Origin: Sphingobacterium arenae
GTDB lineage: Bacteria > Bacteroidota > Bacteroidia > Sphingobacteriales > Sphingobacteriaceae
Length of the DNA: 64,000 nt
Reading direction: 5' to 3'
NCBI RefSeq assembly: GCF_014692505.1
Contig: NZ_JACNYK010000001.1
Span: 1,001,922 to 1,065,921 of the forward strand
Shown: positions 56,543-64,000 of the stretch, in pieces
Layout: every line of letters begins with the position of its first letter
How positions within the stretch are numbered: the stretch's first letter is position 1
Program-made: the position numbers and the translations under genes
The notes under the pieces: model-generated
What the model saw: only the letters and a program-made list of their open reading frames with translations
Told to the model about the DNA's origin: nothing
The model's database searches: none

Positions 56543-58699
56543 ATGAAAAGATATATTATAGGGTTATTAATTGGGTCAATGTTCTTGTCGTGTAAAGATT
56601 TTTTGGAAGAGCGACAGGTATCTAATCTAACACAGGATTTTTACAACAACGAAGGCGGCTTGGAATCGTTGATCAAAGGGTTGTATGTGTACGCTCGGAA
56701 TAAACACGAATGGGATGGCAGCGGTGCGCGTCTTATCGAAACGGAAACCGATGGTTACCAAACCGCTTCGGCACCTGTAGCACAATTTAATAGCAGTGAA
56801 TATGGAACCGATGTGAGTCGTATTGCGGGAAATATCAACAACTTCTTAGGCTCAGAAAATAGCAACTATGCCCCTATGGGAGCCTATCCGCATATCAATA
56901 ACTGTAATATCGCGTTGGCGCAGATCGACGAGGTGGCACCGGGTAGATTTGGGGAGGATGAAGAATTCAGAAATATCCGTATAGCAGAAATACGCTTTTT
57001 GCGGGCATGGGCTTATTATTTGATTTCAAATCAATTGGGGGCGGTACCTTTACTCTTGGACGCTAAGCGCGAAGACAATGGAATTTATTATTACCCCAAA
57101 GCAAGTTTGGAAGATATCTATAAACAGATTATTGCCGATGTAAGATTTGCTTATGAGTATTTACCGACAACGCAACCCGATCAGGGTAGGGTAACAAAAC
57201 TAGCAGCAGGTCATTTTTTAGCGAAGGTTTATCTGAACCGGGCGCAGGCGGCCGGATTTCAGTCCAGTTCTGAAGAGCATTTGAAAATGTTGTATAAAGG
57301 AAATGTTAGTACAGATTTGGATTCCGTCATTACTGTGGCAAGTGAAGTTATCAACTTGGCTGGAGGACCGACAGGTTTGGCTCCAGATTATTGGACGCTG
57401 TTTGATCCGGCGGTATCCGAGACAAATCCACATCCTGAAGTTTTGTGGGCAGCACAATTTGATGTGAACTTGACCTTGCACAGCCGCTTTGGTAATCGTT
57501 CGGCTAACTACCATACAGGTAATTATACCAATCAATCGGGTGTACAGCGTTCGATGAAATACGGAAGACCTTTCGGAACATTTAAACCAACGGATTGGGG
57601 ATATGATAACTTCCACGATCGGATGTATGACTCGCGCTATGCAAAGACGTTCGAACATCAATATATCAGCAATATGCCAGCGGCGACCAGTACTTCCTAT
57701 GCATGGAATACCGCTGCGGCCAATTGGTGGAATGCAAATAAGCCGGCTGATGCGCCTACGGTAAGAGCGAATGAACAACGTATCAAGGAAAATCAACCTG
57801 CCATTATTTATGTGGAGAACACGAAAGAGACAGCGTTAGATTCTGCCATGGTACATAGCCAGCCGTATCAGTTTATTGTTCGGTGGGTGCGCTCGGCAGT
57901 TACGGGTAGATATTATTACCGACTGTTTATTGACGGTTCAAATTTAGGTCTTGCTACAGGGGCACCAGCACCATACTTAGCGTCTAGAAAACATGTAGAC
58001 CCCTTGCGTGGAGGAAGCGCCGATGAGGCTAATTTTAATAGTGAATCGGGTACGCGCGATGCGATCTTAATGCGCCTCGCGGAAACCTACTTAATCCGCG
58101 CAGAAGCCTACGGACGCAAAGGAGATTATGGATTAGCGGTAGAAGATATTAACGTCGTGCGCCGGAGAGCTGCTTTCAAAGCAGGCGAGGAACGTCCACA
58201 AGTGCTCGTGAACTGGGACGCGGAGGCAGAAGATTTATTGCCTGAGGAGCGCGAGGCGCCTTATCAAAGTGTAGCGAATACGTTCGATAAAATAGCAGTA
58301 TCGGAAAGCCATTTTACGGCAGGTACCGCGGAAGCCGAAAAAGAAAGTTACATGCCAACTATTACGTCTAAGGCCGATATGTTTATTCATTTCATTTACA
58401 ATGAAAAAGCAAGAGAATTCATGTCGGAAGGATTGGCTTGGGAGGATCTTCATAATGCAGGTATTCTTTACGAGCGAACAGTACACTTTAACCAGATGGC
58501 TTCGAATCGCGCAGGTTTGTGGCCGGTGGCAAGTAACACCGCAAACGGGAACGGTCAGAATGGAAATGGAAAAGGACAAATGGAGAAATTTCATACGTTC
58601 CGGCCATGGCCTGATGCCTTCTTAGTGAGGCTTACCGATGAAAATGGTACGACACTGGATGAAGCGGCTCGAAAGGCTTATCAGAATCCGGGGTATTAA
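56543..58699 (+). CDS. Large SusD/RagB-family glycan-binding lipoprotein
   Basis: 718 residues, more than 100 longer than the other SusDs here. The lipobox is MFLSCKDFLEE (cysteine 17). N-terminal SusD motif EIRFLRAWAYYLISNQLGAVPLL, C-terminal RagB motif (MRLAETYLIRAEAYGRKG, IYNEKAREFMSEGLAWEDLH, TFRPWPDAFLVRL). The extra length falls between about 375 and 580, with a Trp/Ala/Asn-rich insert (AWNTAAANWWNANKPADAP) and a charged segment (DAEAEDLLPEEREAPYQS). This insert may form an extra glycan contact or lid. It pairs with the SusC upstream. A low-stability hairpin follows the stop. Confidence 0.9.
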   Translation: MKRYIIGLLIGSMFLSCKDFLEERQVSNLTQDFYNNEGGLESLIKGLYVYARNKHEWDGSGARLIETETDGYQTASAPVAQFNSSEYGTDVSRIAGNINNFLGSENSNYAPMGAYPHINNCNIALAQIDEVAPGRFGEDEEFRNIRIAEIRFLRAWAYYLISNQLGAVPLLLDAKREDNGIYYYPKASLEDIYKQIIADVRFAYEYLPTTQPDQGRVTKLAAGHFLAKVYLNRAQAAGFQSSSEEHLKMLYKGNVSTDLDSVITVASEVINLAGGPTGLAPDYWTLFDPAVSETNPHPEVLWAAQFDVNLTLHSRFGNRSANYHTGNYTNQSGVQRSMKYGRPFGTFKPTDWGYDNFHDRMYDSRYAKTFEHQYISNMPAATSTSYAWNTAAANWWNANKPADAPTVRANEQRIKENQPAIIYVENTKETALDSAMVHSQPYQFIVRWVRSAVTGRYYYRLFIDGSNLGLATGAPAPYLASRKHVDPLRGGSADEANFNSESGTRDAILMRLAETYLIRAEAYGRKGDYGLAVEDINVVRRRAAFKAGEERPQVLVNWDAEAEDLLPEEREAPYQSVANTFDKIAVSESHFTAGTAEAEKESYMPTITSKADMFIHFIYNEKAREFMSEGLAWEDLHNAGILYERTVHFNQMASNRAGLWPVASNTANGNGQNGNGKGQMEKFHTFRPWPDAFLVRLTDENGTTLDEAARKAYQNPGY

Positions 58700-59000
58700 T
58701 TCATAACTATATGGGGTATTCTTATTTATAATTTAGATAGGAATATCCCTTATAGAATATATGCTCCTCCCACCTAACTCCGACCAAATTCTGGTCACGC
58801 AGAGGCTTAAAAATTTGATTATTTGTTGTTCTTTACACGGAAAGTTCCATTTCAGCAAAGGGAACTATCGGCGATGATGCTCTTATTATTGAAGCAGTAA
58901 CCCTTAAGAAAAGCAAATCTTAGACGTTAACAGGGGCTCGTTAGAGTCGGAGCGCAGGATACCGCAGGTTGCTATCAATTTTACAAAAGAATAACTTAGT
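58700..59000 (+). other. 301-base gap between convergent SusD and DUF6250 genes, with a plus-strand promoter-like box
   Basis: After the SusD stop, 58713-58725 and 58737-58749 can pair (GGGGTATTCTTAT with ATAGGAATATCCC, two imperfect pairs), a terminator-like hairpin without a strong T-run. Small inverted repeats follow (GACCA/TGGTC near 58780; AGTTCC/GGAACT near 58846-58868). At the 3' end is the promoter box described separately. I see no coding potential. Confidence 0.4.
58954..58999 (+). promoter_or_regulatory. GGATACCGCAGGTTGC-box promoter pointing into an antisense gene
   Basis: GCAGGATACCGCAGGTTGCT at 58954-58973 has TTG at 58969-58971 and TAACTTAG 20 bases later at 58992-58999. The next gene, at 59001-59696, is on the opposite strand, so a transcript from here would be antisense to it before reaching the PL26-like gene at 59733. 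Near-identity with 53091-53136 suggests duplication. Confidence 0.6.
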
Positions 59001-59696
59001 TTAGTTGTTAAGTCGATAAATACGTACGTTATCAATCGCTTGACGAGAATATGTAGACCGCAGTCCGAAATAGCCTTGTGTCAATGGATCCGGATCACGG
59101 TGGCTGAATAGTTCTTGACCGTCTACGGAGAAGGTGGTAACGCCGTCAATCACTTCGGTACGGATACGATAGGTATGGTTTGCTTTCAACTTATGGTCGT
59201 GTTCGTAGAGTAGCGGTTTGGTTCCGCCACCTTCATATTTCCGGAAACGGGTTGTCGTATTGGTGTTGCCACCCATACCTACATAATATAATGATAAGGA
59301 GTCATAGCTTTCAAATACACCGGATCGGGAAAACAGGTTTTCATTGGATGGATCGCTGGCCATCCAAAATTGATTCAAATCGGAAAGTCGATCATTTGCA
59401 CCGGTGTCTACGGCTACCGTACGTTCATATTCAATGGCATAATTGCCATCCAGTAGCTGATTTAACCATACAGTTACGCCGCCATAGGTGTCGAGCCAAA
59501 GTTTACCCTCCGCTACGTAGACGTGTGAATTCGGCTCCGGTGCTATTTCGGCTATCCATAAGGTACTATCCAACCCTTGTTCAAAAGAGTCTTCGAATAA
59601 AAGTTCGGGCTCACCGGAACGCGTTGAATTGGACTGGCATGCCAAAAACGTAGCAGTTATACCGATCGAGAAGAATATCAGATTTATCCATTTCAT
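59001..59696 (-). CDS. DUF6250-like exported lipoprotein with concanavalin-like fold
   Basis: I use the internal ATG at 59696 (MKWINLIFFSIG), which yields a 231-residue protein with a lipobox (TFLACQS). A longer frame begins at 59717. The mature sequence (LLFEDSFEQGLDSTLWIAE, KLWLDTYGGVTVWLNQLL, YYVGMGGNTNTTTRFRKYEG, DPLTQGYFGLRSTYSRQAIDNVRIYRL) is an all-beta laminin-G/concanavalin-like pattern, as in DUF6250 proteins that accompany rhamnogalacturonan loci. Function is unknown: carbohydrate binding, or an uncharacterised lyase or hydrolase. It is divergent from the PL26-like gene with about 36 bases between, and convergent with the SusD gene. Confidence 0.72.
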   Translation of the reverse strand: MKWINLIFFSIGITATFLACQSNSTRSGEPELLFEDSFEQGLDSTLWIAEIAPEPNSHVYVAEGKLWLDTYGGVTVWLNQLLDGNYAIEYERTVAVDTGANDRLSDLNQFWMASDPSNENLFSRSGVFESYDSLSLYYVGMGGNTNTTTRFRKYEGGGTKPLLYEHDHKLKANHTYRIRTEVIDGVTTFSVDGQELFSHRDPDPLTQGYFGLRSTYSRQAIDNVRIYRLNN

Positions 59697-59732
59697 AAAC
59701 CAAAAATAAACAAACAAACGTCAAAAGCCATC

Positions 59733-62477
59733 ATGCATAGACCAGAAAAAAAAACGAACCAGGAGTCCAGGCGACAGTTTCTCAAGCAATCCACCGTATT
59801 GTTATCCAGCTTACCATTCCATGGTAAGGCCTCTTTCTCTGCGTTGCTTCCGACCACAAACTACGAACATGGAACAAACTTACGTTGGTTAGGTGATCAT
59901 GTCCCCGCAAATAAACGTGGTGTAACTTGGGGTGTTCCGTGGAGCAAAGGGGAATTGAAGGCGGCGGAAACGTTGGTACTGTCCGCGGCAGGAAATCCTA
60001 ACCTATACGTACAACATTGGGTGACGGCCCGATGGCCCGACGGATCGGTTAAATGGTCGGCGCATGCTGCGGTATTAGGACGTGAAGATTCCCGAGCAGA
60101 TCTTGTTTTGCATAAAAAAGAAGGGAGACCCGTGCGAGCAGACAGATCAATTGTTGTCGCAGAAGATGATGACGTAATTCGCGTGGATACAGGTTCCATG
60201 CAATGTGTCTTCCCTAAAAATGGAGGTAAGCTAATCCAATCTATCCAATTAGGCACGCGAATAACAGCCACCGATGGCCAATTGGTACTCCAATGGCAAA
60301 ATCTGCCGGAACCCACGGAAGGGGAACCGTTGCTGAGCGAAGCGCTCACGAGCGAAATCCGGAATGCGGTTGTAGAACATGCCGGACCTGTCCGGTTGGT
60401 TATCAAAACTACAGGCATACATCGCTCGGATACTGGACGCGAGTTGCTACCTTTTACCGTACGTTGTTATTGCTATCTTCATACCTCATCGATCCGAATG
60501 GTTCATACGTTGGTATATGATGCAGACGAATATAGCGATTTTATCCGTGGGTTAGGGGTACGGTTCACGGTACCGATGACAGATGCACTATACGATCGAC
60601 ACATCCGCTTTTTGGGGGATAATGGAGGGGTGTTCGGAGAGGCGGTAAAGGGGTTGACGGGATTGAGGCGTGATCCGGGTAAGGAAATTCGGGATGCACA
60701 GGTTATCGGGAAGGCAACACCTCCAATTTCAACATTCAATCCGCGCGTGGCAAATGGGCTATCCTATATACCCTCTTTTGGTGACTACTCGCTTACCCAA
60801 CTCACGCCGGATGGTTTTGAAATCCGTAAACGAACAACGGCCGGTCACGGTTGGCTTGCGTCGGCTCACGGTCAGCGTGCCGCAGGAGCTGGGTATATCG
60901 GGGGTGCCAGCGGCGGATTGGTGTTCAGTATCCGAAATTTTTGGCAAAGTTTCCCGGCTCAGGTAGATATTCGGCATGCACATACCGAGGCGGCCAACCT
61001 CACGCTCTGGTTATGGGCTCCTGATGCACCGGCCATGGATCTCCGGTTCTACCACGACGGCTTGGGCCAAGATACTTATGAAAAGCAATTGGCAGGAATG
61101 GACGTCACCTATGAGGACTATGAACCGGAATTTGGGACACCTCACGGAGTTGCCCGGACAAGCGAGCTTGAAATTTGCGCATTAGATCATACACCAACGC
61201 ACGAGGAACTTGCTAATAGGGTTAAAGATATGCAGGATCCTCCAGTGTTAGTATGTAGCCCAAATGACTATGAAACAAGTGGTGTTTTTGGAGGGGCTTT
61301 TACCGCTGGTCCACCAAAAAGCACGGCTGAAAAGGCTATTGAAGAGCAGCTTGCCTTTTATATTGACTACTATAAGAAGCAGATTGAGCAACATCGATGG
61401 TACGGCTTTTGGAATTACGGGGATGTGATGCACAGTTACGACTACGACCGACATATGTGGCGGTACGACGTGGGCGGGTTTGCATGGGATAATTCCGAGT
61501 TGTCTACCGACCTTTGGCTATGGTTCTATTTCTTGCGTTCTGGCCGACAGGACGTATTCCGCATGGCCGAGGCGATGACGCGCCATACCGGAGAGGTGGA
61601 TGTCCATCATATCGGTCGTTTCGCACCTCTAGGATCGCGACACAATGTTATGCATTGGGGCTGTAGCGCGAAACAGTTGCGGATTAGCACCGTTATTAAT
61701 CGGCGTTTTCTCTATTATCTCACTGCGGACGAGCGTATAAGTGATCTGATGCGGGAGCAGATCGAGGCTGTCCATACCCTCCAACGCATTGTGCCCGGTC
61801 GGAAGGTGGGCCAGATTGCCGCCAAGGACGGCGATAAAGTCAGCATGTCATTCGGCACCGATTGGGGAGCTTTGGCATCGGCTTGGTTTACCGAATGGGA
61901 GAGAACAGGTGACAAAAGAATAAAACAGCGTTTGCTAAACAGTATGAAAAGTATTGGTAATCAGCCTTATGGTTTTTTGACGGGTTCGGCAAATATGGAT
62001 GTAAATACAGGGACGTTTGATCGGGCCGGACACCGTAATATACGTGTATCGCACCTTAACGCGGCGTTTGGCTTGTCCGAAATATGTACCGAACTTATTG
62101 ACGCATTTGATGTTCCAGAGTTTACAAAAGCTTGGTTGCAATATTGTGAAGCTTTTAATGCCGACTCGGCCTGGCAGAAAAAAAACTTAGGACAAACCTT
62201 TCCTAAACCGAATTTAGGTCAGGGACACAGCCGGCTTACGGCCTATGCCGGATGGTTTTTGAAAGATCGAAAACTGAAAGAACGCGCTTGGAAGGAATTT
62301 TATGCCGGTGCCGCGGGCATGCAATTAAGTATACCGCCAACAATTCGTTGGGTACCGCCGGAGGTGTTCAGTGAGCGGGATGAGGCGCCTTTGTCTACCA
62401 ATGCCGTGGCGCAATGGTGCTTAGCGGCAATGCAATGCCTAGCTTTGGCCGGCGATCCAATGGAGAATGGAATCTAA
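59733..62477 (+). CDS. PL26/YetA-like exo-rhamnogalacturonan lyase, Tat-like signal
   Basis: 914 residues. The N-terminus has a twin-arginine motif (SRRQFLKQST). The RIFT-barrel-like first domain (about 45-130: KRGVTWGVPWSKGEL, VQHWVTARWPDGSVKWSAHA) continues into a central sandwich and a long (alpha/alpha) region with HRWYGFWNYGDVMHSYDYDRHMW (as HRWYGFWNYGDVMHS and YDYDRHMW), DNSELSTDLWLWFYF, VDVHHIGRF and HWGCSAKQLRIS. This domain order matches the PcRGLX/YetA family, whose fungal member is an exo-acting RG-I lyase. It would take disaccharides from RG-I fragments in the periplasm, feeding GH105. It starts 36 bases from the divergent DUF6250 gene. Confidence 0.82.
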   Translation: MHRPEKKTNQESRRQFLKQSTVLLSSLPFHGKASFSALLPTTNYEHGTNLRWLGDHVPANKRGVTWGVPWSKGELKAAETLVLSAAGNPNLYVQHWVTARWPDGSVKWSAHAAVLGREDSRADLVLHKKEGRPVRADRSIVVAEDDDVIRVDTGSMQCVFPKNGGKLIQSIQLGTRITATDGQLVLQWQNLPEPTEGEPLLSEALTSEIRNAVVEHAGPVRLVIKTTGIHRSDTGRELLPFTVRCYCYLHTSSIRMVHTLVYDADEYSDFIRGLGVRFTVPMTDALYDRHIRFLGDNGGVFGEAVKGLTGLRRDPGKEIRDAQVIGKATPPISTFNPRVANGLSYIPSFGDYSLTQLTPDGFEIRKRTTAGHGWLASAHGQRAAGAGYIGGASGGLVFSIRNFWQSFPAQVDIRHAHTEAANLTLWLWAPDAPAMDLRFYHDGLGQDTYEKQLAGMDVTYEDYEPEFGTPHGVARTSELEICALDHTPTHEELANRVKDMQDPPVLVCSPNDYETSGVFGGAFTAGPPKSTAEKAIEEQLAFYIDYYKKQIEQHRWYGFWNYGDVMHSYDYDRHMWRYDVGGFAWDNSELSTDLWLWFYFLRSGRQDVFRMAEAMTRHTGEVDVHHIGRFAPLGSRHNVMHWGCSAKQLRISTVINRRFLYYLTADERISDLMREQIEAVHTLQRIVPGRKVGQIAAKDGDKVSMSFGTDWGALASAWFTEWERTGDKRIKQRLLNSMKSIGNQPYGFLTGSANMDVNTGTFDRAGHRNIRVSHLNAAFGLSEICTELIDAFDVPEFTKAWLQYCEAFNADSAWQKKNLGQTFPKPNLGQGHSRLTAYAGWFLKDRKLKERAWKEFYAGAAGMQLSIPPTIRWVPPEVFSERDEAPLSTNAVAQWCLAAMQCLALAGDPMENGI

Positions 62478-62480
62478 ATA

Positions 62481-62526
62481 GCAGGATGCGGCAGGTTGCC
62501 GCTTTTAAAACGATGTAATATATTTG
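62481..62526 (+). promoter_or_regulatory. GGATGCGGCAGGTTGC-box promoter upstream of the last fasciclin gene
   Basis: GCAGGATGCGGCAGGTTGCC has TTG at 62496-62498; a perfect TATATTTG lies 20 bases on at 62519-62526. The fasciclin start at 62737 leaves a leader of about 200 bases, in which I see no stable structure. Confidence 0.7.
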
Positions 62527-62736
62527 ATATATACAGAAAGAACTAACAATCGAAGAACTAACAATAAACTATTTAAAAGAAAATACAACTATAAAAGTCC
62601 AACAAGTAACTAATAAATAATAGAATTTTAGACGAAACGGTAACGATGATTTGAATAGGATGATTAACCATGCTGTCAAGGTTTGGTATGCCGTACTGTC
62701 TTTCAGTAAATTTTTATAAACCTATAAAACTATGGT

Positions 62737-64000
62737 ATGCGTTTTTACAAATTAACCTTTTTATTGGGGCTATTAACGGCATTCTGCTTGAGCTGTCGGA
62801 AAGAAGCATTCGACGACTATTACAGCCGCCCGGATGATCTGGAATCACCCATATATACTCGACTGGAAGAGGAAGGGAGGTTTTCCCAGTTTCGCCGTCT
62901 GATTGAAAAAGCGGGTTATATGGAGACTCTTAACCAAGCTGGATACTGGACACTTTTTGCGCCAAATGACGATGCGGTCAATAAATTTCTACAGGAGAGA
63001 AGTTATGCAACGGTAGAAGAGGTACCGGATGCTATCGCGGAGCAAATTGTACGCTATGCTCTGGTGTACAATGCTTTTCAAACCAACCACATTTCCGATT
63101 ACCAGTCTAATTTGGGATGGGAAGAGGGATTGGGCTTTCGGCGACGTACTGCTTATTACGATGGCTTTCGGAAAGAAAAAGTGAAGATTGACGGCGTAGA
63201 AAAAGAGATTATCGTCGGGGCATCAAACCGGAATAACGTGACGGTGAACTTCGGAACACCGTATTATGTGGATGGTGATAACAACAATAAATATGTGACT
63301 TATTTTCACGAGAAGTACAGGCAGTTTAATAGTCTCCCTGCGGATGACTACCAGTTCTTTTACCCTTCTTTGGCGGCATCCAACTTTTTCTTTATGGGGG
63401 GAACGGTGGCGAAAACCGATATCATCGCCGAGAATGGGGTGATCCATGAGGTCGATGCCGTGACGTTACCCCGTCCGAGTTTGGATCAATACCTGAAAGA
63501 AAACGAAGAATACAGTTTCTTCCGGGACTCCATCCTACACCAGTTTTTCGTGACTTACGAATACAGTCCTACAGCAAGCAAAACCTATGAATACCGTACT
63601 GGACAAGTAGAAGAGGTGTACATCAAGGTGTATGATCCACTGTTAGCCTTTTCGCCTAACAATGAGAATTTTCTAAAAGAGGAGGATAATGACGGACAGC
63701 AAGATGGTTATAGTATGTTCATCCCGACCAATGATATCATAGAGCCCTGGATACGAAACGTATTTCTGGAACATTACAAAACGCTGAATCGGGTGCCCAA
63801 AGGTGTCATGGCGGATTTTGTGAACACGATGTTGTGGAAGAGCATGGTGTGGCCCAGTCAGTTTGACGGGAAAATGAATCTACATGAAGAACCGGCCCGC
63901 TTTACCAAAACCGATATTACGGACAAACAACTATTGAGTAATGGGTTCTTCTATGGTACGAATAAGATACAGGAGTCTGATTTATTTAATACCGTATATA
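62737..64000 (+). CDS. Fasciclin-domain surface lipoprotein (3' truncated by window end)
   Basis: The frame opens at ATG 62737 (MRFYKLTFLLGLL) and stays open through base 64000, 421 complete codons. The lipobox cysteine is at about residue 20 (FCLSCRKEAF). A FAS1-type segment covers about 45-245: GRFSQFRRLIEKAGY, GYWTLFAPNDDAV, EQIVRYALVYNAF and the closing NGVIHEVDAVTLPRPS. A second FAS1-like repeat begins afterwards (GYSMFIPTNDIIEPWI). It resembles the lipoprotein at 587, and by analogy with the first 7 kb a further SusC/SusD pair probably follows outside the window. The upstream ATG at 62732 runs into a stop after seven codons and is not used. Confidence 0.85.
   Translation, partial: MRFYKLTFLLGLLTAFCLSCRKEAFDDYYSRPDDLESPIYTRLEEEGRFSQFRRLIEKAGYMETLNQAGYWTLFAPNDDAVNKFLQERSYATVEEVPDAIAEQIVRYALVYNAFQTNHISDYQSNLGWEEGLGFRRRTAYYDGFRKEKVKIDGVEKEIIVGASNRNNVTVNFGTPYYVDGDNNNKYVTYFHEKYRQFNSLPADDYQFFYPSLAASNFFFMGGTVAKTDIIAENGVIHEVDAVTLPRPSLDQYLKENEEYSFFRDSILHQFFVTYEYSPTASKTYEYRTGQVEEVYIKVYDPLLAFSPNNENFLKEEDNDGQQDGYSMFIPTNDIIEPWIRNVFLEHYKTLNRVPKGVMADFVNTMLWKSMVWPSQFDGKMNLHEEPARFTKTDITDKQLLSNGFFYGTNKIQESDLFNTVY

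Noticed and set aside
57218..57796. 192-codon open frame on the minus strand inside the large SusD gene
   Set aside because: Antisense to conserved SusD sequence, arginine/isoleucine-rich with no domain pattern; a shadow frame.
59897..60418. 173-codon minus-strand frame within the PL26-like gene
   Set aside because: Complement of a conserved N-terminal domain, no recognisable protein features.
1..64000. Mobile element, CRISPR array or RNA gene
   Set aside because: No transposase or integrase frame, no regular direct repeats with spacers, and no tRNA or rRNA-like sequence was recognised.

Overview
The window is one continuous polysaccharide-utilisation region from a member of the Bacteroidota, most likely a Sphingobacteriales/Sphingobacteriaceae-type bacterium (genus not determinable by eye). 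The evidence is four SusC/SusD pairs, lipoprotein signals with short cysteine lipoboxes, an ECF sigma/FecR pair next to a SusC with an STN domain, fasciclin lipoproteins beside SusC/D, TAnnTTTG-type -7 promoter elements, and no Shine-Dalgarno-like leaders. I saw no tRNA, rRNA, transposase, integrase or CRISPR array. Almost every gene serves outer-membrane capture or extracytoplasmic breakdown of pectin, above all rhamnogalacturonan I and homogalacturonan with arabinan/galactan-type side chains.

Layout. (1) 1-6923: the end of one fasciclin-associated protein, a fasciclin lipoprotein, and a translationally coupled SusC/SusD pair. (2) 7047-14489: SusC, SusD, a GH105 unsaturated-uronyl hydrolase and a beta-propeller glycosidase. 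(3) 14675-28087: a long operon with a PL1 pectate lyase, a fimbrillin/FISUMP-like lipoprotein, two GH28 enzymes, a DUF4450 protein, a six-hairpin glycosidase and a second GH105. It ends in a hairpin terminator shared with the convergent tandem GH43 gene (28102-30003, minus). (4) 30240-32084: a PL11 rhamnogalacturonan lyase, divergent from that GH43 gene. (5) 32255-46244: ECF sigma, FecR, STN-SusC, SusD, then GH43 (subfamily-24-like), GH28, GH43 and GH115. (6) 46558-50058: an exported Gfo/Idh oxidoreductase, an AP-endonuclease-2-type TIM barrel and a cytoplasmic Gfo/Idh oxidoreductase, a set that resembles oxidative (3-keto) glycoside cleavage rather than hydrolysis. (7) 50174-58699: GH2, SusC and a large SusD. 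(8) 59001-64000: a DUF6250 lipoprotein (minus), a PL26/YetA-like exo-rhamnogalacturonan lyase, and the start of another fasciclin lipoprotein that leaves the window.

Regulation can be partly read from the DNA. Seven promoters share an upstream box close to GGATACCGCAGGTTGC, whose TTG lies exactly 20 bases before a TAnnTTTG-like element. They precede the tandem GH43, PL11, the GH43/GH28/GH115 block, GH2, SusC, the DUF6250/PL26 region and the last fasciclin gene. A second class, tandem GTCAATTTTT repeats with a 21-base period, precedes the SusC at 7047 and the PL1 at 14675. The oxidoreductase set has neither, but carries an AACCGGTT palindrome upstream. The window therefore looks like several pectin sub-operons under at least three local control signals.

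Working model: surface lyases (PL1, PL11) and GH28 enzymes cut the backbone, SusC/D pairs import oligomers, and GH105, GH2, GH43, GH115 and PL26-type enzymes finish them in the periplasm. The DUF4450 protein, the six-hairpin enzyme, the FISUMP lipoprotein, the DUF6250 protein and the oxidoreductase set are the parts whose function is least settled.
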